Translations under genes and position numbers: made by a program
Assembly: GCA_017893485.1 (NCBI GenBank)
Contig: CM030366.1
Span: forward strand, 187,285,947-187,349,946
Length of the DNA stretch: 64,000 nt
DNA from: Hemerocallis citrina
Lineage: Eukaryota > Streptophyta > Magnoliopsida > Asparagales > Asphodelaceae
Direction: 5' to 3'
The notes under the pieces: generated by a model
The model's database searches: none
What the model was told of the DNA's origin: nothing
The model's input: the letters and a program-made list of their open reading frames with translations, nothing else
Shown here: one piece after another, positions 1-12,600 of the stretch
How the letters are laid out: every line of letters begins with the position of its first letter
How positions within the stretch are numbered: position 1 is the stretch's first letter

Positions 1-1474
1 CTTCTGCTGTTCGAACTTCTTGTTTCTTGGGGACTAGGATAATTGAGGCGTAATTGAGTCTCTCCAGGGTAGTGGATCCTTCGTGAAGCTCGGTGAAGAT
101 GTTCATCAAATCCTCCTTAACAATCTTCCAGTAGATCTTGTAGAAGAAAATCAGCAGACCATCAGGGCCCGGAGCCTTATCTTGCCCTAGGCTCTTTATT
201 GCCTGTAGCACTTCCTCTTCCGTGAAGATGTTTTCGATCCCCTCGCTCCCCTCAATTTTTGACTCACCCCACATGTCCAGCAATAGACTGCATCTTTCGT
301 TGCTTTTGCTTCCCAACAACTCGTGGAATTTGTCATCCAAATGCCGCCTGATAAGCTCTTCGTCTTCGGCCCAACTTCCCTCAATGAAAAGCCCTCCAAT
401 GTGATTCTGTCTTCTTCTTCCGTTAGCAACTTTATGAAAGAACTTTGTGTTAGCATCCCCTTCCTTCAACCATTGAATTCGCGATCGCTGCTTCCAATGT
501 ATTTCCTCCCTTGTTTGTATGTTAAGAATTTCCAGCCTCCCGTTTGTCAATTCCTCCTTCTTTGGTCCTGTCAGGTCTCTTTCCTCCTGCATAGTTTCTA
601 ACTCGTAGATCCTGTTGCCAAGCGTCTCTCTAATAAATCCCGCGTTGAAGAATTTAAGCTTTGCCCAACTCTTCAAATCCTTTCTGAGGCGTCTTGCTTT
701 CTCCACCTAAACTCCAACTGCTGACTTCTGATTTGTAGTACGAATCCAGGACTCCCGAATAACCTGCCTAGTCTCATCAAATGTAGTCCATGATTTCTCA
801 AATCTGAACGGATGGAATTTATATCTATAACCTAGTTCGCGCTCTATAACCAGAGGAAGATGGTCCGACGTAAAACGGGCAACGGATCTCACTTTGACGC
901 GCGGGAACATATCCTCCCAGTCATTGGACACTAGTACTCTATCAAGCTTAACTAAAATCGGGTTAGAACTCATGCTAGACCATGTGAATTTTCTATCGGT
1001 CATCTCTAGCTCTAGCAATTCTAAGTCGTCCATGATTTTGTTGAAACTATCTTGCTCTGACTGGACGTGACCTCTACCTCTATGTTCATCTTGGAATCGC
1101 GTGATATTGAAATCTCCTCCAACCACCCATGACTGATCCCATCTATTCCTGATGTTAACCAACTCCTTCGAAAATTCTTTTCGCGCTCTTGATTCATAAG
1201 GGCCGTAAACCGTTGTAACGACATGCTCCCAATCGTCGCTCCTCCTTCTAAGTTTAATTGACACCGAAAAGTTGCCCACAAACTCATCAAGGATCTCGAA
1301 AATTCTTAAATCAACCCCTGAAGCTATTCCGCCCGAATAACCCCTTGCGTCTTTGAATCTCCAATCGAAATGTTCCGCCCATCTAAGCGTGTTGAATTCC
1401 TCTATAGATAAAGAAATCAATCTCTTTTTACTCTTCTGCCTCATTCCTCTCACATTCCAAAATATGTACGTCAT
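1..1474 (-). pseudogene. LINE ORF2: endonuclease plus N-terminal reverse transcriptase (broken, partial)
   Basis: In intact LINEs ORF2 nicks the target and copies the element RNA by target-primed reverse transcription. From the Met at 1474 the frame gives WNVRG, then VYGP, GDFN and SDHLPL, the endonuclease motifs in order. An in-frame TAG at 707-709 ends it. The same frame then stays open to base 1 and reads through QWLKEGDANTKFFH and DKAPGPDG, which are hallmarks of the plant L1 linker and early RT. The segment that should carry the catalytic Glu (QETK/QESK) between WNVRG and the FDW motif is missing, so about 25 residues appear deleted. The RT catalytic box lies outside the window. Identity is certain; activity is excluded by the stop and the missing Glu. 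Confidence 0.9.
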
Positions 1475-1527
1475 AAATGCAACGATGAGGACTCCTATAC
1501 TCTACCCACCTCTACTACCGTACTACC

Positions 1528-4067
1528 TTAAGCTGGAGTTGCCCTCGATTCTCCTCTAATAATTGCTACATTATTAAATTGTTCTACCCTGGTTGAGCCC
1601 ATGGCTAGACCGTAAAGACTAGCAAAGTATATAAGCGACTCATCATTTAAAGAATTGAGAATTGAAAAGTTGGGGTTAGGAGTACCTCCTACGGCTCGCT
1701 CCATCTCCTTCAGTTGGGGCACTTCCTTGGCAGTTTCCGCTTGAATGATAATTTGTTCTTCCCCCATGTTAATCTGCCGCTTCCCCCTCCTCTGATATTC
1801 CGTGATTTTTTTACTGCTGTTACTGCCGACGCTACCCCTCAATTCCTTGTCTCCTAGCTCCGTTTCAGTTTCAGAAATAAAGAAATCATCCCGTATGTCT
1901 TCCAATGCCCCTATCATTGCGCCGCGATCATCCTGTTCCTTTGATAGTTGCTTGTCGCCCTGAATGTTCGGTTGCTTCTCCTCCTGTACATTTGTCGAGG
2001 TACAAATTATGTGCTTCCCATCCCCCTTTTCCTGTGACAGCTTTTGCTCTTGAGTTTGACCTCCAATGGCTCTCTTTTTGATAATTGAGGACATAGCTAG
2101 TCTAATAGACTCCTCTACTTCCTCTTTTGTAAAATGGTTCCAGTCCTCCAAGGCAATACCCATTTCTCTACTTGCTTCGATACCCGCGTTACTGTCTAAG
2201 TTCCTTTTCAAGATCCCACAGTTTGAACGCATAAGATTAGATGAATTGACTTTTGACTGTGCCCCTACTGCTTCGTTTGAGGTAACCTGATAATTGAGAA
2301 CTGTGTCCCTATTTATCTGCTGACAACTGAGAAGCTTTTCATCTTGAGCATCGTAACCCATTAGCTGTCCCCTATCCCCTAGCTCCTCTGTCGCGTGTTT
2401 CTCTCTTCGGCGCCACACCTTTGAGTTTTGAAACCTTGCCACGTCCGCATCCCTCGTCGTACGATTGATCCCGTCTGTCGCTAGCGATAGATGCTGATAC
2501 TCCTTCGTAATCTTGCTGTTTCCTGTTTGTAATTTGGATGAGCGGTCCAGATTAGCTTCGATCAGATCCAATGGACGTCGCGTGTCTTCCACCTCTGGCT
2601 CTGAATCCCTACCGTCAAAATCCCGCTCTAGTTCTAAAGTCGCTACAGCGCCGAAGGTCGCACTCTTCCTCGTCTCAGCAACCACCCACACCTCGTACAC
2701 CTCCTCTTCGAAGTCCACCATGATCTTTGAAGGAATATCCGACTTATTCGCCACCGCGATTCGAAGCCTAGCGAACTTTCGACAGTCGTGCATCAACGTT
2801 CCTTTATCGATTTCGACGATCGTTCCGAATCTTCGAACCATGTTCATGAACCCGGATTTCACCCAAAGATGTAGAGGAAGGTTGTATAGACGAATCCACA
2901 CAGTAGGAAGATTACTAGCGTTGAAAGCTCCAAACTGTCGAGTCCATGGCGTGAGGGTGATGTAAAATTCCATCCCGTAAGCATCCCTGCCCTCAATTCC
3001 CTTCATCTGTAGAGCGTCGGCCGTCGCACCTCCGTAGTTGCAGTGCACGAAAAAGTTGCCCCCCGTTGATTCTTGAACTGTCCAACTCGCCGTCAAGGAT
3101 ACCATCGCTACTAGTAAATCTTTGATATCTTTACTCTGTGGGTTCCCTGTACGTGCTCTCACAATCATGCAGCTCTGATATCGTCGCTCCATTTCAGCTA
3201 TCAACGGAGTGGGAATGATCGAAGCTCTGATGACGCTTCTCTCCCCTGCTACACTCTCTTGAGTGTGGCTGTCAGCGGAGTTGGTTGGGGGAACCTGCTG
3301 CTTAGATGATGCTTTGGAGCCGGATGCGGAGTTCGTCGCCTTGTTTTTGGGGCACGCCGTCGAAATGTGTCCATACAATTTGCATACATAACAAAACCAA
3401 TCGTACTTACAGCTGTTAATGGAGTGCCCCGGCCTTGCGCACTTGTGACAGCATTTCCGCTCCTCCGTCTTGCGCTCAGGCCGAGTTGCTCTTGCTGGCG
3501 TCGACCCTGTGCGGCTTCTTCCTTTTGACGAGTACCCATTCTCCCTCTTCGTCTTCGCGAATCTCTGTCCTGACGGTGTCTTGAACAGACTGGCGACGAG
3601 CTATAAGTTCGACATCTCCCTTCAGATTGAGGCTCGCCACCTCTGCATAGCTTCTCTTAGGACGCTCGTCGTGCCTGTCACCAGGCTTGAGTGGTTCCGG
3701 CTGTGGACGTTTCGCTCTGTCGGAAGTGCCGAGCTCTGTGTTCTCTAGCTCCCTCAAGTTCGTCCCTATCCTTGCCTGAGCGACGCTCGCTTCCCACCAT
3801 CCTCCACAGCTGCTCCCTGCCACTTGGAGAAGACCTGGCAGCCTCTCTCGCCCTTGCTCTATAGCTCTCACGACCGTAGGCTTCGTCTCTATTCCTTCCG
3901 TGATCCTCCCTCTCTTCATCTCTAGCTCGCTTAGTCATGGGTGCCGATCTATGGTAGTCGCCCTTGTCTAGCTTCGGTTGAGAGTGGTGGTGGTGATGAG
4001 GGGTTTGGGATCTCAGGGTTTGGAAATCACCTTTAGCGTCGCCTTTAGAGCTCTCTCCCTTTCTCAT
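1528..4067 (-). pseudogene. LINE ORF1: zinc-knuckle / DUF4283-like RNA-binding protein (frameshifted)
   Basis: ORF1 of plant LINEs coats element RNA. The start at 4067 opens an Arg/Glu/Ser-rich N-terminus. The reading then moves to a second frame (ends at 3476, with a WVLVKRKK patch) and to a third frame that carries two CX2CX4HX4C knuckles around 3450-3350. That third frame stays open to the stop at 1528. Downstream of the knuckles is a DUF4283-like block (about 3090-2690; key words FFVHCNYGG, VWIRLYNLPLHLW and KFARLRIAV) and then a long polar tail. At least two frameshifts are needed, near 3840 and 3500. Here the knuckles lie N-terminal to the DUF4283 block, whereas many plant LINEs have the reverse order. 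Without a protein search I rate the DUF4283 call as probable. Confidence 0.85.
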
Positions 4068-4083
4068 TTTTTACTGATGAAGT

Positions 4084-4132
4084 GATAACCTATATTGTTG
4101 CCTTGTTGATGATAACCTATATTGTCGCCTTT
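4084..4132. repeat. Two-copy 27-bp tandem repeat just upstream of the LINE ORF1 start
   Basis: The word gataacctatattgt-gcctt occurs at 4084 and again at 4111, with one substitution (t/c). It sits 17 bp beyond the ORF1 start codon, in the LINE 5' UTR or at its 5' junction. It could be a short 5' UTR repeat or a target-site duplication flanking a 5'-truncated unit. Confidence 0.6.
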
Positions 4133-4777
4133 AACTGTAAAATTTTATGATGTTACAGTTGAGCCACTGCATGTTCACATTTGGAGTTCATCAAGGAATT
4201 AATGTGGAATTAGCAAATTGTGGGGGTCTAATATGAAATTACAATAATTGTTGGGAATCTGTGGAGAAAACCCTAAACAATATGACAGGACTATTGTTTC
4301 CCTTACCAAATAAATCAGCTTAGCTCAATGGAGATAATATTATAAGCAAAATCAACGAAATGGAGAATAGGAAGGATGATGATCTTCACTGTAATAACCT
4401 ATTATAATCACACATCAAATTTGATCGCGAAAGTTGGGAGGAACCATTTACACCAATATATAGGATTTACAAGAAGCAGAAAAGGAAGAACTGACCACAA
4501 CAGGAATTGCTTCATTTGTTCTTGAAGCACTTCTTGTTGTAAATCTTGTCCCAAAAACTGCAGGATTAACCACAAATACACACAAAAAGAAAAAGAGTGA
4601 GAAGATCGAAGGAAAAAGGATTTCCAAGAATTATATTGGGCATGTGAATGCTAGAATGTATGAACTTATCAGAATACGGCGAAAAGATCATGTATACACA
4701 ACAACCAAGCTCACCGACTTCTATCCTTCACATCCTCTTCATCAATGTGCATGGCCCCAATGGTGTCTTTTTTGTAT
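4133..4777 (-). other. 3' flank of the kinase gene with a possible non-coding 3' UTR exon
   Basis: No coding sequence is seen. On the minus strand a pyrimidine-rich tract ending in a good acceptor (taatcctgcag) lies at about 4558-4570, so a spliced 3' UTR exon beginning near 4557 is possible. No clear polyadenylation signal was identified. The stretch from 4133 to about 4480 is otherwise unremarkable AT-rich DNA. Confidence 0.3.
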
Positions 4778-7700
4778 TTACAATTGATGGGGATTCCGGG
4801 CCGCAGACGGGCTAGGGATGCTTGCGGTTCTTAATAGCCTCCGGAATTCTGACAAGCTTATCTTCCCATCCTTGTCAATATCTGCCTCCTCCAGTAGTGG
4901 GGAAATAGAGCCCTTCAACCCTGTGTGCTGCACACAATAAACCAATCACAGAGAATTAGACATTGCTGCCTACAAGTATATCGATGGAATACTTTTTTAT
5001 CCTCTCTCTTTTTATTTTCGTGTGAGCGCTTGTGTTGTCATATGTGTGACTTAACCATGGAATAAATGAAAATTGGTGTGCACTCGCATGTGCGCTCTTC
5101 CAGTAAAATTGTGGGTCAAGAAGCTTCTGGTGTTCCATTAATCAACAATTAATAAAATTATTCCCATCTTGTGAGGATTCAAACAAAAAAGATTTAAAAA
5201 AATTGCACAACCTGAATCCCAACACAAGATGCCTACCAATCATTACTGGGTTCCATCTACAACACCACTTGACAAAGCATGGCCAAGCCTATTAGGCATA
5301 GCCATAAATTGATTTTTTAAAAAAATTGTGTTTTTTTTTATGTTGAAACTCTTTGGTTAAATTTTAGTAAACCCCGCGAGTTTTGATGCTCCGGCAAGTA
5401 AGCCCCCTCCCTTTTGAACTTGACCACTTCAACCTCCCAAGTTTTTCTTTTTATTGCAAAAGCTTCATTTTTTTAACTTTTGGGCTAAAATTTAAAAAAT
5501 ACCCCTCAACTATCAAAGTTTTTTTTGTCAAAAGTTGAGCAGGGTTTTTTCAAAGAAAAAAATAGTTGAGGTTTTTTTTCCCCCAAAAAAGTCGATAATT
5601 GAGAGCTGTTTTTCAAATTTAGTCTAAAAACAATCTCCTTTTTGCCTCCACCGTCTCCTCTTTTCGCAGATTCCTCACCCAAAAATATAAAAAATGTAAA
5701 TCTTTTTTACAAAAATTACCCATCTACCTCCTATAGCCTCTCTCCCTCTTCCGCTCTAGACCCTCACCCTCTCTTCCTGAACCCGAACCCGAACCCCTTT
5801 CCCCACATCTTTCTTATCAACCTCACCCCTCTCTCCAAAGCCTCCCTCACCTTTTCCTCTGTCTCCCCCTTTCAAATCCAAACCCAACAAACCCGAACCT
5901 AACCCAAACCCATTCCGACTACCTCATCTCACCAACCTCTCCCTCTTCTCTCAACTCCACTCACTATTGTCCTCTCTCCCTCTATGTCCTCCCACGTTAA
6001 AACCAAATGCGAAACCCGAACTTGAACTCGACCCCTACTGGATCCCACCACCCCATCTTAACCCCCCCCCCCCCCCCTTTCAAACCCAATTCGCACTTGA
6101 ACCTGAACGCCAAATTTGAACCTGACCCATACTACATCCCACTATCTCCTCCACCTCTCTTCCTCTCCTTTTCTTTCTCCTCACCTTTCAGACACATTAC
6201 CAATCCTAAACACAAACATACTCCTATACCCAAACTCGAATCCAAATTAAAAGCTAGTACCCTATATTATCAAATCAAATGATAAACCGACTGCAAGGAC
6301 ATTTTAAGTATAACAAATCCTTAAACACCTTACATATTCAACACGGGACACTAATACTGGTGGAGTTACCCTTTTGCAACCGAAAATAAACTGAAGGGGG
6401 TGAAGTGCTGAACTTGAAAACTAAGAGGTTACTTCTTATGGCGTCAAAGCCCAGGGACGTACAGTGAAATCTACCCAAACTCTTATATCATGCCTCTAAT
6501 AGTATATTTTCGTCTATAGTTAAAAAAGTACTTTTAAATTAAACCAGACTAAATTTAAAAAAACACCCCTCAACTAATTTCTATTAAAACCCCTGTAAAC
6601 TCAGCTACTCACTTTAGTCCACATGATGAAATTAACTCCCATTAACTTTTTTGGCCACGCGACTTGCATGTGACAATTTTGAGACGAAAATACTCATTGT
6701 TATAACTTATTCTCCTATTTTGTAACAAAAATGAAATGGAAATGAGAAATATTTTTTCACCACAAAATAGTCACATGCAATTCACGTGACCAGTAAAACT
6801 AACGGCAGTTATAATTTCGTCTGGTGGGCCAATTGAGAAACTGAGGTTTAGGAGGTTTTTTACAAAAAAAGATTAGTTGAGGGGGTGTTAGAAACAAAAG
6901 GCTGATGGTTGAAGGAATGTTTGTTAAAATTTTGCCATTAAAAAAGGGACAAGAAAAGCAAAGATTTATGAAAATGAATAATTTTGAAATACATGTATAC
7001 ACATGCTCTCTCCAGTATATAGATTCATAATAGACAATGTTGATTTACCACACAATTTGGTAGTTTGGACAAAAAGGAGAATATAACAAAATGGAGATGT
7101 GTTGCTCAAATAAATGGAATCATGGTCCATGAAAAGTAACACTCTAGTAGTCTAATGGAAGTATGCACTGTATCATGCGCTTTTTTTTCTTAATGTTAAA
7201 ACAACATGATATGATATAGACAAAAAAAAGGTACCATTCTTAGCTCTTCTGGTGTGATATATCCATCATGATCCACATCGAATTTATTGAAAGCGGCTTG
7301 AGAACGTGAATTCCACTTCTCATTATTGTGTTCCTCCAACTGGCGTACATGTAACGTGGCTGCAACAAATTCAGAGAAATCTACAAGTCCATCCGTGTTG
7401 CTATCAATCTGTACAAAAGTAATATAAAAAGAAAAAAAGTTAGAGCAGGTAAAATTTTAGAACATGATAGAGATAACACATGAAACGGACCAGTGATGAA
7501 AATTCAAATGATCATTTCAACGTATAGTCACCTACTACTAGTAAACATATAAGCCTCTTAAATTTCCTCATATAGCATAGTTATACTTGTAGAGTGGGAC
7601 TTTATATGAATCATTCTTACCTTTCATTATGTTTCTAATCATACAAGGTAAATATACCAAAGATCAAGTCTTTTGGAGGCTTCTTACCCAGGCATTGATG

Positions 7701-9552
7701 ACGCCTATTAGTTATATTATTGAAAAACCGTTCATTTTGCAACCTCTTAAAGCATGGATAAACGAATAACGATATCCAAACCAATTGATATTTGGTATAC
7801 ATATTATGGCACAAAATCAAAGTCAAAGGCAAGGTTCCAAAAAACAGAAACAGGCAAACAAGGGTAGGGTAACGTTTTTGTTTAGACCCCTTTTTCTCTC
7901 GTTTAATCCCCAATTATTTTTCCATTTATTGACCGTTTTTGGAAGCAAGTTAATGATTTTTTTCGTTTATCCGTCTACTTCCCCCTTTTTCAGAGCACTG
8001 ATCAAAGGTGCAGACCGTGAATGAAGGGTCCCACCAAGTTATTGCAAACACTGAGACAATCACCGCCTATAAGTATGAGGCTCCCTTCCCCCATTAATTT
8101 TTCATAATTGTGATACTTCTTCAGATGGTAATTAATATACAATAGAATAAGGAGGAAAATGGCATCCTCCCTACTGTAATATACATCATTCTTTGGGTAA
8201 GTCATTTTAGAAGTTTTCAACAGTTGTATAGCAAGAAGAAAGTAAGGTGCTTTGAAACAGAGTGAGGTTAATTGTATATGAATTAGTTCTCTTTCAACTG
8301 ATAGCTAACAAAACATTCATAATTAATCAATGAGATTTGGATTTAAATAATGTGAATATTAATTAGATATTTATGAAATGTAGGTATTAGTGGGTTGGAA
8401 AAACAGAACTCTGCTTCATTGAGGTGAAGTGGGAATAAGAAAGCTTGTAGGACCATAACTAATACATGAGACAACAAAGAAGGTGTGTATCATTTAGGAG
8501 ATGATGCAAACTGCTCAATGTTGGTAGAATTGTAGAAAAGCTATGCAGATAACCAAAGATGAGATATTGAATTCAGAATTGAGTGTTCAAGTGCTTGTGG
8601 AAGTATTGCCTTGGACATGAGTAATGGGGTTTGAAAGGGAAGCTAAGCCCCCGTTATATTGGACCTTTTGAGATATTGGAGAAAATTAGGCTTTGTCGGA
8701 TGTAGACTTCCAACTGAGCTAACACATCTACACGATGCATTTCATGTCTCTACATTAAGAAAATCCATATCCCTTCTCATGCTATCGAGTATAAACTGTT
8801 TCATAAAGAAAACTTAAGCTAGGACTTAAAGCTAGATCATGAGGCCAATAGAGACTTTGGATTGTAAAAAACAAGTACTTTGTATCAAATCAAAGATTAT
8901 GAAGAAACCATGATATCAGGGGGGCAACATGCATGGGAGACAAAAGATTTGATGAAGAAAGATATACTTATCTAATTCAAACACAAGTATGCTTCGATTT
9001 CGAGGAAGAATATTGTAATCGAGAATAGTAATACCCCTATTAATTATCAACTTGATGATATAATTACATCGTACTTTAACTGCGTAATTTGGTTGTTAAT
9101 CTATTATGTGAAATGGCCCTAATCACATTTAATGGTAATACAGAAGGCACGACTATGACACGGGTTCTTCTTTTTCAAACGCAATTAGTATTGGTACCTT
9201 GTATGACTTGTAGTGACCCAACCACAATTTTCTATTATATACCGCATTTAACAAGAAACATAGTACTACTTGAATCTTCATAATCGGACACAAGTTCAAA
9301 CTTGAAAGTAGTAGTTTAATTATTAACACACATATCATATTGTATTATATCTATGATGGTGTTGTGTACTCATGTCTAAGGGTGGCAATTTTATCCGATA
9401 ATCCGATCCAAATCTGACACGTATTGTAGGGTATGGATCCAATAAAATGGATCCAATAGCTTAATGGATAGGGTATGGATTCTAAAAAGAGATCCATTTT
9501 CTTATTGGTTCAAATATGGATCCTTAAGGATCCAAACCCGATAACCAGGTGG

Positions 9553-9615
<63 letters not shown>

Positions 9616-12600
9616 GATCTTAAATGCATATAGATTCTAATACTTAGACATTTTATTTTATTTTCTCCAAACCCTAATAAAAACAAATTGTTTAAAATAG
9701 GCTATACAAACATTAATATGCACATGGCAACATTTTTATTTTTTAAAATAAAAAAAAAGAAAAATTTGTCTTAGCTATTGCGATAAGATTAATCTTTGGT
9801 CATATGATTGTTATTTATGTTGATTTCATTATTTTGAATATGTAGTGAGAAACTTTTAATTATTTGATACAAATTGTAATTCTTTCAATAAGAATTTTGC
9901 TATCATTATGAAAATAATGAAATTGGATAATCCGAAACCTGATTTAGAATTTGAAACTTTAATGGGTTTGGATCCCAAATGGATCTGTCACTTTTTAATG
10001 GGTTTGGATCCGCATACGGATCCTAAGTGGGTCCACATATGGATCTTGTAGGACCCAACCGGAACCTGATCCGTTGTCACCCCCACTCATGCCTTCTTCT
10101 GAATTTAGGAAGAGGTGTTGTAAATTTATATTAATCAAATTTATAGATAGATATTTATGGATGAACATATGTTGTCTCATAGAAGGTAAGGTAAGAGCGT
10201 TAACAATTAATTGTTTATTTAAACCATTCATTTTGTTGATGTGAAAGTCCCTGCCACTAAGCTAAAACTTCAAAGTTGTAGAAGAGTTGAGAGAAATTGC
10301 ACTTGTATTCTAACACGCCACCTCAGGTTGAGAGTTCATTTTTTATGGGCCAAAGAAACGAGATAAATACTCAAGAAATTGTGGGCCGAGATCTGGACTG
10401 TACGCAGCGGTATTTTTTTTAATATGCATTTAAATTGCGTAGTCGGTGGGATTCAAACCTGGGTTGCTCCGATACTATGTGAAAGTCCCTACCACTAAGC
10501 TAAAACTTCGAAGTTGTAGAAGGGTTGAAGAAAATTGCACTTGTATTCTAACAGGTGACACCTCGTTAAGTCATGTGATGGCAGGAGAAGTGGGTATTTT
10601 CAAAGCCATATAATGCATAAAATAATTTTTTTAAAATAAGGGAGAAATTACATAGGAACTGAATAGTCATGTCTTCAGCCCAACTGAAAAAAGCCAAAGA
10701 AAAAAAAAGAAGAGAAGAAACGGAGAAATTTTTTTTTAAATGAGGAGAAAATCTGGACAAAAAATAGGAGAATAAGGAAACTAAAGAGGAGGATTTTCAC
10801 TAGTGTAAGTAGTTTTCTCATCCTATTAGTTATTTTCTGAGGTTGTGCATAATTAATATCATATAATTATAAGGATAAATTTCACTTAACCACCCCAAGT
10901 TTTGGGGCTTTGACAGGAAACCCACTCATTCTTTTTTTTTCTTCTCGTCAATGGACCACCCTCCGTTATTCCGCTATTCAAAAAACCTGCCTATATCACT
11001 TAAATGAAATACGTAAGGTCACGTGGAGGTTTAATACTTTTTTATGACTAAAATATCCTTGATTTTACTGTAAATCTTGATTGGTGCATAAATTAAATTA
11101 AAAATTCTTTATATTTGCAAATAATCCTTCGTCTCTCTCCTCTCCACTCTCCAGTCTTCAATCTCCATCCTCTCATTCACCTCGACTTCACCATCACTGC
11201 CTCCTCGTCCCCTGCCTCCACCACTTCTCCCAACCCAAAGCCTCAAGGAACCCATCGTCTTCTCCCTCATCCTTAACCATAAATTATAACCCTCCTCCAT
11301 CTCCATCTCTTAACACAAATAAAAACGTTGCTTCAATCCAACAAATAAACACACAATGAAATTCTTTTTTGAATAGAATCAATTATACACAACTCATTCT
11401 CCTCCTTCATGGCATCACCATGAATTTCAATTGTAGTACTTTTGGAAACTATATGGGAATTAGGTTTCAAATTAAAAAAACTATGAGTTATAAATTTTTC
11501 TTTAATTTCTAGATCTGAATATAATTAATTGCTCAACATATCATATTAAATTTATTTGAGTAATCCTCTATTTGGTTTTGGTAGATCTTTACAATTTCAA
11601 AATTATTTTGTGTGATCTTTGTATCCAATCTCTGGTTTTGGTGATCTTCAACGAGTGTCTTTATTTTCGAGGCAAAGGACCAAAGTTGGAGGTGGTTGCT
11701 GCAGTAGAGGGATGAATGGAGATGGGGATGTGTGGAGGCTAAAAGGAGGAGATGGTAGAGAAAGAGGGTTATTGGAGGATGAAGGGGAAGTTTGGGTGAA
11801 TAGTAAAGGAAGAAGAAGGCGGAGGCGAGGTTGATGATGTTGTGACAGTAGAGGAAATGGAGGGGTGGGAGGAGGAAGTGGCAGGGAGGGTGTAGACAGA
11901 TAGAAAGATATACCAAATTGTGATGGAAGATCTGGATACCCCAAGTTCTCTCCTATGATTATTGGTACCTTAATTTACCATTTTTTCCATTTTTACCCAA
12001 AATCTTGATGTCACTCTTTTGATGTTCTTGAAACCGCTACACAGCCCACGTCTTCACAACCTCTCTCCGACCTCCATTAATGTCCCCAAAATCTCAGCTG
12101 ATCATCAAAGTTTACTTAACCCATCAGATTGGTTGCCAAATTTATAGTTATGGATTTGAATTTTGAAAAGAAAAAAAAGGTTCAAGTTTTTGGGATTTCT
12201 TTAGAGCTGGGATGAAGAAGATGAAGGGATAAAAGTGATTATGTTTTGTCTCATTCATGTTTCTTCCCTCATAATTTCTTCCCTCACCATTAAAAAGTTC
12301 ATAGTTGAAGTGAAGAAGATTAAAACGGGGGTAATTTAGACTTTTCACATAAAACGTTACGATGTTATGATAGAAAATGGGGGGTTTCACTAAAACTTTC
12401 AAAAGGGTGGTCCATTGATGAGAAAAAAAAAAAGAATGGGTGGGTTTCCTGTCAAAGCCCCAAAACTAGGGGTGGTTAAGTGAAATCTATCCTAATTATA
12501 TGTTGAACTAATCGAGTTTGGCAATAATTTTGGGATGATTTTCTTGATTTCAAATCAAAATGGACGGCCCATAGCCAAGTCCAAGTATATATGGTGACTG

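Larger units (their letters stand above)
1..4067 (-). mobile_element. L1-like plant LINE (non-LTR retrotransposon), 3' part beyond the window edge
   Basis: Reading on the minus strand, an ORF1 with two zinc knuckles is followed after about 53 nt by an ORF2 with an apurinic-type endonuclease and the start of a reverse transcriptase, the standard order of plant L1 LINEs. The element leaves the window at base 1 inside the RT, so the 3' UTR, poly(A) tail and 3' TSD are not visible. Both ORFs are disrupted, so this copy is dead. It lies about 700 bp beyond the stop codon of the kinase gene and has the same orientation. Confidence 0.9.

Noticed and set aside
11533..11944. Pro/Ser-rich frames inside the long-TIR element
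   Set aside because: Pyrimidine-rich strand asymmetry gives stop-poor frames in several phases.
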